A stretch of DNA of 64,000 bases from Microbacterium hominis (lineage in GTDB: Bacteria > Actinomycetota > Actinomycetes > Actinomycetales > Microbacteriaceae): contig NZ_CP054038.1 in the NCBI RefSeq assembly GCF_013282805.1, positions 1,364,001-1,428,000 of the forward strand, in the 5' to 3' direction. Of this stretch, positions 17,156-26,288 are shown one piece after another (positions within the stretch are counted from its first letter, which is position 1; the number at the start of each line of letters is the position of its first letter). A program made the position numbers and the translations under genes. The notes below the pieces were generated by a model, which searched no databases, was not told the DNA's origin, and was given only the letters and a program-made list of their open reading frames with translations.

Positions 17156-18700
17156 ATGCTGCTGAGCGCCCTCGTCGAGGCGACCGACGCCGTGGCCGCG
17201 ACCCGCTCGCGGCTCGCGAAGGTCGCGGCGCTTGCGCCGATGCTGCGCGCGCTGGCACCCGACGAGATCGTGCCCGCCGTCGGTCTGCTCACCGCGCGCC
17301 CGAGGCAGGGGCGCATCGGCGTGGGATGGCGGGGCATGGCCGCGGTCGCCGACCAGCATGCCGCGGTCGCGACGCTCACCGTGCGCGACGTCGATGACGC
17401 GCTCTCGCTGCTGGCCGGAGCGCAGGGGCCGGGATCGGTCACGACGCGACGCGATGCGCTCGCGGCCCTCGCCGCGCGTGCGACGACGGTCGAATGGGAC
17501 TTCCTCGTGCGGGTGGTCACCGGGCAGCTGCGCACCGGCGCGCTGGAAGGGGTGCTGCTCGATGCGATCACGACCGCCGCCGAGCGCGATGCGGCGACCG
17601 TGCGCCGGGCCGCGATGCTCTCCGGCGACCTCGGCGAGACCGCGCGGATCGCGCTCGCCGAGCCGGTCGAGGCGCTCGCCGAGGTGGGACTGCGGGTGGG
17701 ACGACCGGTGCTCCCGATGCTCGCCGGCACCGCGGCATCCACCGACGATGCCCTCGCCCAGATCGGCGGCGACGCGTCGGTCGAGTACAAGCTCGACGGC
17801 GCCCGCATCCAGGTGCACCGCCGGGGAGACGAGATCGCCGTCTACACGCGCAGTCTGGCGGAGATCACCGACCGGGTGCCGGAGATCGTCGAGGTGGTGC
17901 GCGCCCTGCCGGTGCACGAGGCGATCCTCGACGGCGAGACGCTCGCGCTCGACGACGACGGCGGACCGCGCGCGTTCCAGGACACGATGGCGCGGTTCGG
18001 GTCCGAGGCCGACCCCGCCATCGCCCTGCGCCCGTGGTTCTTCGACGTGCTGCACGTGGACGGGCGAGACCTGGTCGACGAGCCGCTGCGCGTGCGCCGG
18101 GCGGAGCTCGATCGGATCGCCGGGCCGTGGCGGATGCCGGGCGAGATCACCGCGGATGCGGCGGTGGCCGCGGCGATCTCCCGTCGCGCCCTGGCCGCGC
18201 GGCACGAGGGCGTGATGGTCAAGGCAGCCGACTCGCCATACACGGCGGGCCGCCGCGGCAAGGGGTGGCTCAAGGTGAAGCCGGTGCTCACCTTCGACCT
18301 GGTCGTGCTGGCCGTGGAGTGGGGATCGGGGCGGCGCACGGGGCAGCTGTCGAACCTGCACCTGGGGGCCCGCGACGAGCGGGGCGAGTTCGGCGAGGCC
18401 GGCGCGTTCGTGATGGTGGGCAAGACCTTCAAAGGGCTCACCGACGATCTGCTGCGGTGGCAGACGGTGCACTTCCCGACGATCGAGACGCACCGGTCGG
18501 CGTGGGCGGTGCACGTGGAGCCTTCCACGGTGGTCGAGATCGCGATCGACGGCGTGCAGCGCTCGACCCGATACCCCGGCGGTGTCGCCCTCCGCTTCGC
18601 GCGCGTCAAGGGGTACCGGCCCGATAAGGCGGCGCGCGAGGCCGATACGATCGCGGCGCTGCGCGCGCTGCTGCCCTCGGCCGCCGACGCGCCCGCGTGA
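17156..18700 (+). CDS. ATP-dependent DNA ligase (LigB type)
   Basis: A 514-residue ATP-dependent DNA ligase that seals nicks via an enzyme-AMP intermediate. Domains: an N-terminal DNA-binding domain (1-200), an adenylation domain with motif I EYKLDGARIQVH (the Lys is the AMP acceptor), motif III ILDGETLAL, motif IV HEGVMVKAADSPYTAGRRG and motif V WLKVKP, then a C-terminal OB fold ending in the ALRFARVKGYRPDK region. This domain layout matches the mycobacterial LigB/archaeal-type group, an accessory ligase beside the essential NAD ligase. The start ATG has GAGGAGG upstream. It is followed 22 bp later by the sirtuin gene. Confidence 0.92.
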   Translation: MLLSALVEATDAVAATRSRLAKVAALAPMLRALAPDEIVPAVGLLTARPRQGRIGVGWRGMAAVADQHAAVATLTVRDVDDALSLLAGAQGPGSVTTRRDALAALAARATTVEWDFLVRVVTGQLRTGALEGVLLDAITTAAERDAATVRRAAMLSGDLGETARIALAEPVEALAEVGLRVGRPVLPMLAGTAASTDDALAQIGGDASVEYKLDGARIQVHRRGDEIAVYTRSLAEITDRVPEIVEVVRALPVHEAILDGETLALDDDGGPRAFQDTMARFGSEADPAIALRPWFFDVLHVDGRDLVDEPLRVRRAELDRIAGPWRMPGEITADAAVAAAISRRALAARHEGVMVKAADSPYTAGRRGKGWLKVKPVLTFDLVVLAVEWGSGRRTGQLSNLHLGARDERGEFGEAGAFVMVGKTFKGLTDDLLRWQTVHFPTIETHRSAWAVHVEPSTVVEIAIDGVQRSTRYPGGVALRFARVKGYRPDKAAREADTIAALRALLPSAADAPA

Positions 18701-18722
18701 GCGGATGCGCCAGACTGGGCTC

Positions 18723-19415
18723 ATGCGCATCGTCGTGCTCACCGGCGCCGGCGTCTCGGCCGAGAGCGGGGTCCCCACTTTCCGCGACGCGGGCGGCCTC
18801 TGGGAAGGGCACCGCGTCGAAGACGTGGCCACACCGGAGGCCTTCGACGCCGACCCCGACGCCGTGCAGCGCTTCTACGATGCGCGACGGCGGGCACTGG
18901 CATCCGTCGCCCCGAACGCGGCCCACCGGGCGCTCGCCCGGCTGGAGGGAGCGATGGGCGCCGACCTGCTCGTGGTCACGCAGAACGTCGATGACCTGCA
19001 CGATCGCGCCGGCAGCCGCAGCCTCGTGCACATGCACGGGGAGCTCATGCGCGCGCTGTGCTCGGGATGCGGCGCCCGGCCGCGCTGGCAGGGCGACCTC
19101 GTGCATCGCCCGGCGTGCCCCGAGTGCGGTCGGCGGGAGCTTCGCCCCGATGTCGTGTGGTTCGGCGAGATGCCGTACGAGCTCGATCGCATCGAGCAGG
19201 CGATCGTCGCGTGCGACCTGTTCGTGTCGGTCGGCACATCGGGTGCCGTCTATCCGGCCGCCGGGTACGTCGCGCTCGCGGCAGCGTTCGGCGCGCGCAC
19301 GATCGAGCTCAACCTCGAGCCGACCGAGGCCGCCGTGCCCTTCGACGAATCCCGCGCCGGGCGCGCGGGAGAGCTCGTGCCCGCGTGGGTCGACGAGATC
19401 ATCGCCGGGCGCTGA
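18723..19415 (+). CDS. cobB: NAD-dependent deacylase, sirtuin (class III, CobB-like)
   Basis: A 230-residue sirtuin that removes acyl groups from protein lysines, using NAD and making O-acyl-ADP-ribose. Seen: GAGVSAESGVPTFRDAGGLW, TQNVDDLHDRAG, the catalytic His in HMHGEL, and the zinc site CSGC plus CPEC. The YxxR pair of class III enzymes is present in FYDARRR, so desuccinylase or demalonylase activity is expected rather than only deacetylation (family knowledge). I use the ATG at 18723, with CAGACT 6 nt upstream; another in-frame ATG lies 18 bp earlier. The gene is close behind the ligase gene. Confidence 0.92.
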   Translation: MRIVVLTGAGVSAESGVPTFRDAGGLWEGHRVEDVATPEAFDADPDAVQRFYDARRRALASVAPNAAHRALARLEGAMGADLLVVTQNVDDLHDRAGSRSLVHMHGELMRALCSGCGARPRWQGDLVHRPACPECGRRELRPDVVWFGEMPYELDRIEQAIVACDLFVSVGTSGAVYPAAGYVALAAAFGARTIELNLEPTEAAVPFDESRAGRAGELVPAWVDEIIAGR

Positions 19416-19445
19416 CGCCCGCCCGCGTCGTCGTCCCCACACACG

Positions 19446-19515
19446 GCGAGAGTGCAGCCGGCGGACGAGGGCGCCGCAGGTGCGACGCAGTCTCGTCCGC
19501 CAGATGCACTCTCGC
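19446..19515. repeat. 24-bp inverted repeat between convergent genes
   Basis: Arms 19446-19469 (GCGAGAGTGCA, then GGCGGACGAG) and 19492-19515 (CTCGTCCGCC, then TGCACTCTCGC) pair with 22 of 24 matches around a 22-nt loop. It lies between the convergent cobB and permease genes and could serve as a bidirectional terminator, but there is no T run on either side. The length and near-perfect arms also fit a small REP-like element. Confidence 0.7.
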
Positions 19516-19529
19516 GGGACAGGCGACGG

Positions 19530-20804
19530 CTACGTGCGGGAAGTGCCTCCCGAGCGGATGCGGGAGAGCGCATCGACGGTGGCCGCGAGGATCAGCACGC
19601 CGCCGGTCACGAGCAGGTTCACGCCTGCGGGCAGGCGGAGCAGGCCGAGGCCGTTCGTGATCACGGCGATGACCAGCGCACCGATCGCGGCGTGCACGAG
19701 GCGACCCTTTCCGCCGAACAGGCTCACGCCGCCGACGACGGCCGCGGCGACACCCGACAGCACGATGTCGCGCCCCACCGTGGCGTCCACCGTTCCGACG
19801 CGAGAGACGCTCAACAGCGCCGAGGCGACGGCGAGGCTCGAACAGATCACGAAGGCCCACCATTTGATCCAGCGCACCTTCACACCGGAGCGCCGGGCGG
19901 CCTCGGCATTGCCGCCGATCGCGTAGATATACCGGCCGAACGTCGTGCGGTCGAGCACGAAGGTGCCGATCCACAGGATCGCCAGCACGACCGGCACGAT
20001 CACGGGGACACCGGTGACCTCGACGACCGACTGGCCGCGGTTCTGGTTGAGCACGTACACGGCGGCGCCGCCGATGACGGCGATGGCTCCGAGCTTGATC
20101 CACACGAGCGAGATAGCCCGATTGGGAACCCCAGCGCGGGTCCGGCGCGCTCGATCCCAGAACGAGGTGGCCGCCGAGATCAGCAGGATGACGGCAAGCA
20201 GCGTCCAGCCGCCCCAGACCGGCAGGTTGCCGTTCTGCAGGGCGATGAGCTCGGGCACCTGGACGCGGTACAGGCCGCCATCGCCGATCACGGTGAGCGC
20301 GAGCCCTTGGAAGCCCAGGAACAGACCCAGCGTCACGACGAATGACGGGATGCCGACCCTGGCCACGAAGAAGCCTATGAGGGCGCCTGTCGCGAAGCCG
20401 AAGCCGAAGCCGACAAGGAGGGCGATCGGCCAGGCGATGCCGACGACGGAGTTCAGCACGACGAACAGCGCCATGCCCACGCCGCCGGTGACACCCGCCG
20501 ACAGGTCGATTTCGCCGAGCAGCAGGACGAACACCAGCGCCATGCCCAGCACCACGAGGGTCGCCGCCTGATTCAGCAGGTTGGCGAAGTTGCGCTCAGT
20601 GAGGAAGAAGGGACTCAGGACCGAGAACAGGATGGTCAGCACCACGAGTCCGCCGACGGCGGGGAGGGCTCCCATGTCGCCGCCGCGCACGCGCTGCCAC
20701 CAGGCCTGCGCCTGGTCGACGAGCCCGCCCTCGACGCCGGATCCGATGAGGTCGCTCACGACGGGGTCCGCCGCGGCCTCCGTGCGTGTGACGTTCGTGG
20801 TCAT
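19530..20804 (-). CDS. Sugar ABC transporter permease (XylH-like), system 1
   Basis: A 424-residue membrane permease of the BPD_transp_2 (RbsC/XylH) family with about ten membrane helices. The signature region is VFVLLLGEIDLSAGVTGGVGMAL, followed by PSFVVTLGLFLGFQGLAL and later YIYAIGGNAEAARRSGVK. It forms the pore for a sugar taken up by the neighbouring binding protein and ATPase. The ATG at 20804 overlaps the ATPase stop (ATGA), so translation is coupled. Length is typical for XylH rather than RbsC. The sugar is inferred to be a xylose-like pentose only from the similarity of the binding protein. Confidence 0.9.
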   Translation of the reverse strand: MTTNVTRTEAAADPVVSDLIGSGVEGGLVDQAQAWWQRVRGGDMGALPAVGGLVVLTILFSVLSPFFLTERNFANLLNQAATLVVLGMALVFVLLLGEIDLSAGVTGGVGMALFVVLNSVVGIAWPIALLVGFGFGFATGALIGFFVARVGIPSFVVTLGLFLGFQGLALTVIGDGGLYRVQVPELIALQNGNLPVWGGWTLLAVILLISAATSFWDRARRTRAGVPNRAISLVWIKLGAIAVIGGAAVYVLNQNRGQSVVEVTGVPVIVPVVLAILWIGTFVLDRTTFGRYIYAIGGNAEAARRSGVKVRWIKWWAFVICSSLAVASALLSVSRVGTVDATVGRDIVLSGVAAAVVGGVSLFGGKGRLVHAAIGALVIAVITNGLGLLRLPAGVNLLVTGGVLILAATVDALSRIRSGGTSRT

Positions 20805-21616
20805 TCCGCGCCTCCCTCGGTGCGAATGGTCGACGTCTCGATGATCTGCACATCGCCGAGCGTCTTGGTGCCGGTGATGTAGCCCACGACGTCGTCGCGG
20901 GTGGTCTCGCTGGTCTCGATCTGGGCCACCATCTGGCCGAGGTACAGGACGGCGATGTCGTCCGCGACGGCGAAGACGTCGGCGAGGTTGTGGCTGATGA
21001 GGACCACCGCCACCCCCTGATCGGACAGCCGCCGCACGAGGTTCAGCACCTGTTCGGTCTGAGCGACGCCCAGCGCGGCGGTCGGCTCGTCGAGGATGAC
21101 CACGCGCGCCTTCTTCAGCACGGCGCGGGCGATCGCGACGGTCTGACGCTGACCGCCCGACAGCGACGAGACCTTCTGACGCACGGACTTCACCGTGCGC
21201 ACCGACAGCGAGCGCAGGGTGTCGGAGGCCTCCTTCTCCATGCGACCCTCGTCGAAGGTGCCGAAGGAGAGCTCCTCGCGACCCAGGAACATGTTCTGCA
21301 CGATGTCGAGGTTGTCGCACAGCGCGAGGTCCTGGTACACGACCTCGATGCCCAGACCCGAGGCATCGCGTGGGGCGTGGAGGTCGCGGTGCCTGCCGTC
21401 GATGAGAACCTCGCCCTCGTCGTACGGCTGGACGCCGGCGAGGCCCTTGATGAGCGTCGACTTGCCGGCTCCGTTGTCGCCGACGAGCGCGGTGACGCGG
21501 CCCGGCATGATCTTCAGATCGACGCCCTTGAGCACGCTCACGGGGCCGAAGGATTTCTTCACGCCGACCAGCTCGATGATCGGCTCGGTGGCAGTGGCGG
21601 TGATGGTGTCTGACAT
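20801..21616 (-). CDS. Sugar ABC transporter ATPase (single domain), system 1
   Basis: A 271-residue ABC ATPase. Walker A is GDNGAGKSTLIKGLAG, the signature is SSLSGGQRQTVAIARA, Walker B is VVILDEPTAALG and the switch His is in VVLISHNLADVF. Rhizobial and enteric RbsA/XylG proteins have two such domains (about 500 residues). Here only one is present, so the transporter would use a homodimer, as is common in actinobacteria. It is the middle gene of a binding protein-ATPase-permease operon, downstream of an intercistronic stem-loop. Confidence 0.92.
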   Translation of the reverse strand: MSDTITATATEPIIELVGVKKSFGPVSVLKGVDLKIMPGRVTALVGDNGAGKSTLIKGLAGVQPYDEGEVLIDGRHRDLHAPRDASGLGIEVVYQDLALCDNLDIVQNMFLGREELSFGTFDEGRMEKEASDTLRSLSVRTVKSVRQKVSSLSGGQRQTVAIARAVLKKARVVILDEPTAALGVAQTEQVLNLVRRLSDQGVAVVLISHNLADVFAVADDIAVLYLGQMVAQIETSETTRDDVVGYITGTKTLGDVQIIETSTIRTEGGAE

Positions 21617-21647
21617 ACTCGCTTCCTTGCGGTGTGCCGGTACGGTG

Positions 21648-21685
21648 CGCAGGGGCGCCGCGCCCGAGGACGCGACGCCCCTGCG
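21648..21685 (-). promoter_or_regulatory. Intercistronic stem-loop in ABC operon 1
   Basis: CGCAGGGGCG (21648-21657) pairs perfectly with CGCCCCTGCG (21676-21685) around an 18-nt interior that can extend the stem. It lies in the 84-bp gap between the binding-protein gene and its ATPase gene. Such hairpins often let the binding protein be made in excess over the membrane parts, by partial termination or by shielding the upstream mRNA from 3' decay (known principle). No T run follows. Confidence 0.6.
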
Positions 21686-21700
21686 GTCGTGACCGTCAGG

Positions 21701-22780
21701 TTACTCCGTGACCCCGAACTCTTCGCAGGCTGCCATCACGTCGGCGGTGCAGACCTCGTCGTAGGCGGCGTCGCCGGCGGCGATGACGTCCTTGACCTGC
21801 TCCGGTCCGACCAGGATCGGCGTGACCTGCACGTAGGGCGTGCCGTCGTCCAACTCGGTGTCGGCCTCGGGCGACTCCCCGTTGAGGAGCGCGATGGCGA
21901 CCTCGACGGCCGCAGCCGCCTCATCGGCGACCGGCTTGTACACGGTGGCCGTCTGCCAGCCGAGCAGGATGTTCTGCAGGCCCGCGACGTTCGCGTCCTG
22001 GCCCGAGACCGCGACGCCCTCGAGGTTGTTGTCCTGCAGCACCTTGATGACGCCGGCGGCGTTCGTGTCGTTCGCAACCCACACGCCGTCGACCTGGCCG
22101 TTCAGCGAGGTCAGCGCCTGCTCGAAGTTGGTCTGCGAGACCTCCTGGTCCCACACGCCCGGAGGCTCGGCCGCCGCCGTGATGCCGGCGCCCTCCATGA
22201 CCTCCACGGCACCCGACTTGAACATGGCCGCGTTGCCGTCGGCGGGGTCGCCACCCATGTACACGACGACCGCGGTCGCCGGGTCCTTGCCCGCGGCTTC
22301 GAGACCGTCGAGCACGGTCTGACCCTCGAGGCGCCCGACCTCGACGTTGTCGAACGAGACGTAGTAGTCGGCACCCGAGAACGGTCGGTCGTAGGCGATG
22401 ACCGGGATGCCCTCGCCCGACGCCTTCGCGGCTACGGCCTCGGCCGCGCCCTGCAGGTCGACGAGCATCATGACGCCGCAGCCCTGGGTGAGCTGCTGGT
22501 CGGCGATGGTCGAGTAGGTGTTGGTGTTGCCCTGTGCGTTCTGGATGTCGACTTCGAAGCCGGCCTCCTCCAGGCCCTCCTGCAGGTACTTGCGGTCGAA
22601 GTTCTCCCAGCGCGGCGACGATGCTGCGTCGGGGAGGATCACGCACGCGCGACCGGCCGACTCCGTCGTGTCGCCGCCGTCGTCGGTCGTGGTGCCGGTC
22701 GTGCCGCTGGAACAGCCGGCCAGCAAGACTGCGGCCGCGCCGCTGAGCGCGGCAACGGTCAGAAGTGAAGACTTCTTCAT
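21701..22780 (-). CDS. XylF-like sugar-binding lipoprotein, system 1
   Basis: A 359-residue periplasmic-type binding protein anchored as a lipoprotein: MKKSSLLTVAALSGAAAVLL with lipobox LAGC at about residue 23. The mature fold is type I (Peripla_BP_4) with VILPDAASSPRWENFDRKYL, IPVIAYDRPFSGADYYVSFD and VSGQDANVAGLQNIL, features close to XylF. It delivers a sugar to the permease/ATPase encoded downstream. AAAGG lies before the start. It is the first gene of its operon, with about 250 bp of upstream regulatory DNA that includes a perfect TTGAGCA palindrome. Confidence 0.92.
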   Translation of the reverse strand: MKKSSLLTVAALSGAAAVLLAGCSSGTTGTTTDDGGDTTESAGRACVILPDAASSPRWENFDRKYLQEGLEEAGFEVDIQNAQGNTNTYSTIADQQLTQGCGVMMLVDLQGAAEAVAAKASGEGIPVIAYDRPFSGADYYVSFDNVEVGRLEGQTVLDGLEAAGKDPATAVVVYMGGDPADGNAAMFKSGAVEVMEGAGITAAAEPPGVWDQEVSQTNFEQALTSLNGQVDGVWVANDTNAAGVIKVLQDNNLEGVAVSGQDANVAGLQNILLGWQTATVYKPVADEAAAAVEVAIALLNGESPEADTELDDGTPYVQVTPILVGPEQVKDVIAAGDAAYDEVCTADVMAACEEFGVTE

Positions 22781-22978
22781 CTTTCGCCTTTCGTCTTTGA
22801 AGGAGCGAGCGAACGGGGCGCGTTCGTCTGCTGTATGCGATCTTCGTCTTCCGGCCGTCTTGGCGTCAAGACTTGAACGTAACGGATTCGCAACGGCTGT
22901 CTCACGGCATCCGTCCGCCCTCGCGTCGCGGTCGATGGGTCACCGGATGCGCAGAAGATATCGCAACTATCGACAGGA

Positions 22979-22995
22979 TTGAGCAGAGTGCTCAA
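22979..22995. promoter_or_regulatory. Perfect 17-bp palindrome, candidate sugar operator
   Basis: TTGAGCA (22979-22985), GAG, TGCTCAA (22989-22995) is a perfect inverted repeat about 200 bp upstream of the system 1 binding-protein gene. It is directly followed by AAGCGTTTAC, which resembles the centre of LacI/CRE-type operators. No other gene start is near, so it most likely controls ABC operon 1. The regulator could be the ROK protein encoded 4 kb away or an unlinked LacI-type repressor. Confidence 0.5.
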
Positions 22996-23030
22996 GCGTT
23001 TACGACTTGTCCGCGCGAGAGAGGGGGGAT

Positions 23031-24278
23031 TCAGGCGCGGCCCGACGCCGCCCGGGTGCGCCGGGACAGGGAGTCGACGATCACGGCGAGCACGAGCACG
23101 ACGCCCGTGACCATGAACTGCACCGACGAGTCGAGGTTCAGCAGCGTCAGCCCGGAGGCGATGGACTGCACCACGACGACGCCCAGAAGGGCGGAGAAGG
23201 CGCTGCCGCGACCGCCGAACAGGCTCGCTCCGCCGATGACGGCGGCGGCGATGGCGTTGAGGTTCGTGTCGGCCGCGCCGCTGCTCTGGCTCACCGCGGC
23301 GAGGCGGGATGCCGCCAGGATGCCGCCCACGGCCGCAAGGCTCGAACACAGGGCGAACACCGACAGGTAGATGCGATCGACGCGGATGCCGCTGCGCCGA
23401 GCCGCCTCGACCGATCCGCCCACCGCGTACACCGCGCGCCCCCACCGGGTGCGGGTGAGGACGATGTGGGCCGCCACGACCAGCGTGAGGAAGAACAGGA
23501 ACATCACCCCGACCCCGCGGGAGAGATTGAGGTACCACGCCGCGACGAGCAGGAAGCCGAGCAGCGCGCCGCTGCGGACGGCGATCTCGGCGTACGTCTG
23601 GGTGACCAGGTTCGCAGCCGCTCGTCGCTGTGCGGTGCGCACCCGGCTGTACGCGTACCCCCCGGCGGTGACCGCGGCGAGCACGTACGACAGCCAGGGC
23701 GGCAGGAACATCTGCTGCCCGAACCTCACGAGCCACGAGTCCAGCGGCAGGTTGATCGACCCGGTGTCGCCGAGCACCCAGAGCTGCACCCCGAGGAACC
23801 CGAGGAGCCCCGCGAGGGTGACGACGAAGCTGGGCAGCCCGAAGCGCGTCACGAGGAAGCCGGTCAGGAGCCCGGCCGCCGCGCCCGCCGCGATCGCCGC
23901 GGTGATCGCGAGAAGCGGGTTCCACTGCAGCTGCACGAACGTGACGGCGAGGATGGCGGCGGCGAGGCCGGAGACGGAGCCGACCGAGAGGTCGATCTCA
24001 CCCAGCAGCAGCACCAGCACGATGCCGAGGGCGATCGTGCCGATCGCGGCGCACTGCATCGTGAGGTTGACGAGGTTGGTGCTCGAGAGGAACACCGGAT
24101 TGAGGGCCTGGAACACCGCCCAGATCAGCGCGAGGCCCACGATCACGGGGAGCGAGCCGAGGTCGCCGCCGCGGATCCGCTCGACGATGGAGCCGACCGC
24201 CGCGCGTACACCCTGCGGGGAGAACATCTCCTCGTCGGCGAGGGCGACGTGCGGGCGTTCGCCGCTCGCGCGCGTCAT
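23031..24278 (-). CDS. Sugar ABC transporter permease (XylH-like), system 2
   Basis: A 415-residue membrane permease of the same family as the system 1 permease, with about ten helices. Signature: LVLLLGEIDLSVGSVSGLAAA, then LPSFVVTLAGLLGFLGVQL and AVYAVGGSVEAARRSGIR. The ATG at 24278 overlaps the ATPase stop (ATGA). It is the last gene of the ROK-binding protein-ATPase-permease operon. The two permeases share order and motifs with system 1, so the two systems probably arose by duplication or repeated acquisition of one transporter type. Confidence 0.9.
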   Translation of the reverse strand: MTRASGERPHVALADEEMFSPQGVRAAVGSIVERIRGGDLGSLPVIVGLALIWAVFQALNPVFLSSTNLVNLTMQCAAIGTIALGIVLVLLLGEIDLSVGSVSGLAAAILAVTFVQLQWNPLLAITAAIAAGAAAGLLTGFLVTRFGLPSFVVTLAGLLGFLGVQLWVLGDTGSINLPLDSWLVRFGQQMFLPPWLSYVLAAVTAGGYAYSRVRTAQRRAAANLVTQTYAEIAVRSGALLGFLLVAAWYLNLSRGVGVMFLFFLTLVVAAHIVLTRTRWGRAVYAVGGSVEAARRSGIRVDRIYLSVFALCSSLAAVGGILAASRLAAVSQSSGAADTNLNAIAAAVIGGASLFGGRGSAFSALLGVVVVQSIASGLTLLNLDSSVQFMVTGVVLVLAVIVDSLSRRTRAASGRA

Positions 24279-25189
24279 GATCGGCCTCGTCTGTCGCCCG
24301 CGCGCCGCCGCGGACGGTCGGCGTCGGCCGGCAGCGGGATGAGTCTGCCCCCGGTGGACGTGGATGCCGCGCCCGCGGCCCCCGGATCCTCGGCCACCAG
24401 CGGTATCTCGTCGGCGCGGGGGCCGACATCGATCGCTCCCGTGATCGCGGCGATGAGGGTTTCGCTGGAGATGTCGACCGTGTTGAACACGCCGTTGTTG
24501 CGGCCCAGCCGCAGCACGACGACGCGGTCGGCGACGGCCATCACATCGGCCATGTTGTGGGAGATGAGCACGACGCCGTGTCCGCGCTCGCGCAGGCGCT
24601 CGATGAGGTTGAGCACCTCCGCGGTCTGGGCGACGCCGAGCGCCGCCGTCGGCTCGTCGAGGATCACCACGCGCGGCTCGCCGACCAGAGAGCGGGCGAT
24701 GGCGACAGTCTGGCGCTGACCGCCCGACAGCGAGGCCACGGGCACGCGGACCGACGGGATCTTCGCGGACAGCTCGCGCAGCAGCATCCACGTGCGCTCC
24801 TCCATCTCGACCTCATCGAGCCGGCCGCCGCTGACGAGCTCCTGACCCAGCCAGAGGTTCGCCACCACGTCGAGGTTGTCGCACAGTGCGAGATCCTGGA
24901 ACACGGTGGCGATGCCGAGCTCCTGCGCATCGGCGGGGCTGCCGATCGTCACCGGGCGGTCGTCGAATTCGATGGTGCCCGCGTCCGGCGGATGGACGCC
25001 GGCGAGCACCTTCACGAGAGTGGATTTGCCGGCGCCGTTGTCGCCGATCAGCGCGACGACCTCGCCTTCGCTGACCCAGAAGTCGATGTCGGTCAGCGCC
25101 TTCACCGCGCCGAAGTGCTTGCTTATGCCGCGCATCGTGAGCACGCGCTCGCGTGCGCGTGCGCTGCGGGCCCCGGTGACCGTCATCAT
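24275..25189 (-). CDS. Sugar ABC transporter ATPase (single domain), system 2
   Basis: A 304-residue ABC ATPase with Walker A GDNGAGKSTLVKVLAG, signature ASLSGGQRQTVAIARSL, Walker B VVILDEPTAALG and switch His VVLISHNMADVM. About 50 extra residues at the C-terminus, rich in Pro and Arg, are absent from the system 1 ATPase. The start is uncertain: ATG-ATG at 25189/25186 lies 11-14 nt after the binding-protein stop, while an in-frame ATG at 25228 would overlap that gene. A homodimer would drive the permease encoded next. Confidence 0.88.
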   Translation of the reverse strand: MMTVTGARSARARERVLTMRGISKHFGAVKALTDIDFWVSEGEVVALIGDNGAGKSTLVKVLAGVHPPDAGTIEFDDRPVTIGSPADAQELGIATVFQDLALCDNLDVVANLWLGQELVSGGRLDEVEMEERTWMLLRELSAKIPSVRVPVASLSGGQRQTVAIARSLVGEPRVVILDEPTAALGVAQTAEVLNLIERLRERGHGVVLISHNMADVMAVADRVVVLRLGRNNGVFNTVDISSETLIAAITGAIDVGPRADEIPLVAEDPGAAGAASTSTGGRLIPLPADADRPRRRAGDRRGRS

Positions 25190-25199
25190 CGGCAGGACA

Positions 25200-26285
25200 C
25201 TACCCGATGCCGGCCGCCGCGCACGCATCGGCGTAGGCGGGTGTGCAGATCTCCTCGACGCTCCAGAACCCGTCGGCGACGACCGTGCCCATGATGTCGT
25301 CGACGGTGACGGCCACCGGGTCGAGCAGCGTCGCCGGTGTGCCGTCGATCTCGAGGGGGGCCGTGACGCTCTCGCCGCGGACCAGCGCGACGGCGACCTC
25401 GGCGGCCAGTTCGGCCTGCGGCCGGATCGCCTTGTAGACGGTCATGTGCTGGTCGCCGGCGACGATGCGCTGGATGGCGGTGAGCTCGGCGTCCTGCCCC
25501 GTGATGACGGGCCAGCGCTCGACCCCGGCCGCCTTCAGAGCCGCCACGGCGCCGCTGGCCGTGCCGTCGTTGGCCGCGTACACGCCCGCGATGCGTTCGC
25601 CGTACTGAGAGATCTGGCCCGCCACCCACTCCTGCGCCTTGTCGGGGCTCCAGTCGGGGGTGCTGTACTCGGCCAGCACCTCGAGGTCGCTCGCGTCGAT
25701 GAGCTCGCGTGCGCCCTCACGGAACAGCGCCGCGTTGCTGTCGGTGGGGGAGCCGTTGACCATGAGCACTCCGGCGCCTTCCGGATGCCGCGCGTCGAGC
25801 TCGGCGACGAAGGCCTCCGCCTGCAGGCGCCCCACCTTCTCGTTGTCGAACGAGACGTAGTACGCGAGGTCGCCGCCGGCCACGAGACGGTCGTACGAGA
25901 TGACGGGCACCCCCTGCGCGTTGGCGCTGGCGACCAGGCTCACCGCCGCCCGCGCGTCGACCGGGTCGAGCACCAGCACGTCGGTGCCGGAGGCGAGAGC
26001 GGATTCGGCCTGCTGCTGCTGCTTGGCGGCATCCTGGTCGGCGTTCGCGTACATCACCCGGTAGTCGCCGAGCTCGGCGATGCGCTGCTCGAACAGCGGC
26101 CGGTCGAAAGTCTCGTACCGTGCGGTCTTGGCGTCGGGCAGCAGCAGGGCGATCGTGCCGTCGGCGCCGCCCGTGTCGGCGGCGCACCCGCCCAGCGAGA
26201 CGGCGACGACGAGCGCCCCGAACGAGGCCGCCCAGCTGCGCGCAGACACGGACATCCGCCCCTGAGGGCGTCGCGAGGTCGCCAT
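25200..26285 (-). CDS. XylF-like sugar-binding lipoprotein, system 2
   Basis: A 361-residue lipoprotein: signal core FGALVVAVSLGGC with the lipid Cys at about residue 34. Mature type I binding fold with IALLLPDAKTARYETFDRP, VLDPVDARAAVSLVASANA, IPVISYDR-like VISYDRLVAGG and YYVSFDNEKVGRLQAEAF, the last very close to XylF. Its ATG is 3 bp after the ROK gene stop, so the repressor and transporter are co-transcribed. In system 2 the regulator thus comes first. Confidence 0.9.
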   Translation of the reverse strand: MATSRRPQGRMSVSARSWAASFGALVVAVSLGGCAADTGGADGTIALLLPDAKTARYETFDRPLFEQRIAELGDYRVMYANADQDAAKQQQQAESALASGTDVLVLDPVDARAAVSLVASANAQGVPVISYDRLVAGGDLAYYVSFDNEKVGRLQAEAFVAELDARHPEGAGVLMVNGSPTDSNAALFREGARELIDASDLEVLAEYSTPDWSPDKAQEWVAGQISQYGERIAGVYAANDGTASGAVAALKAAGVERWPVITGQDAELTAIQRIVAGDQHMTVYKAIRPQAELAAEVAVALVRGESVTAPLEIDGTPATLLDPVAVTVDDIMGTVVADGFWSVEEICTPAYADACAAAGIG

Positions 26286-26288
26286 GGA

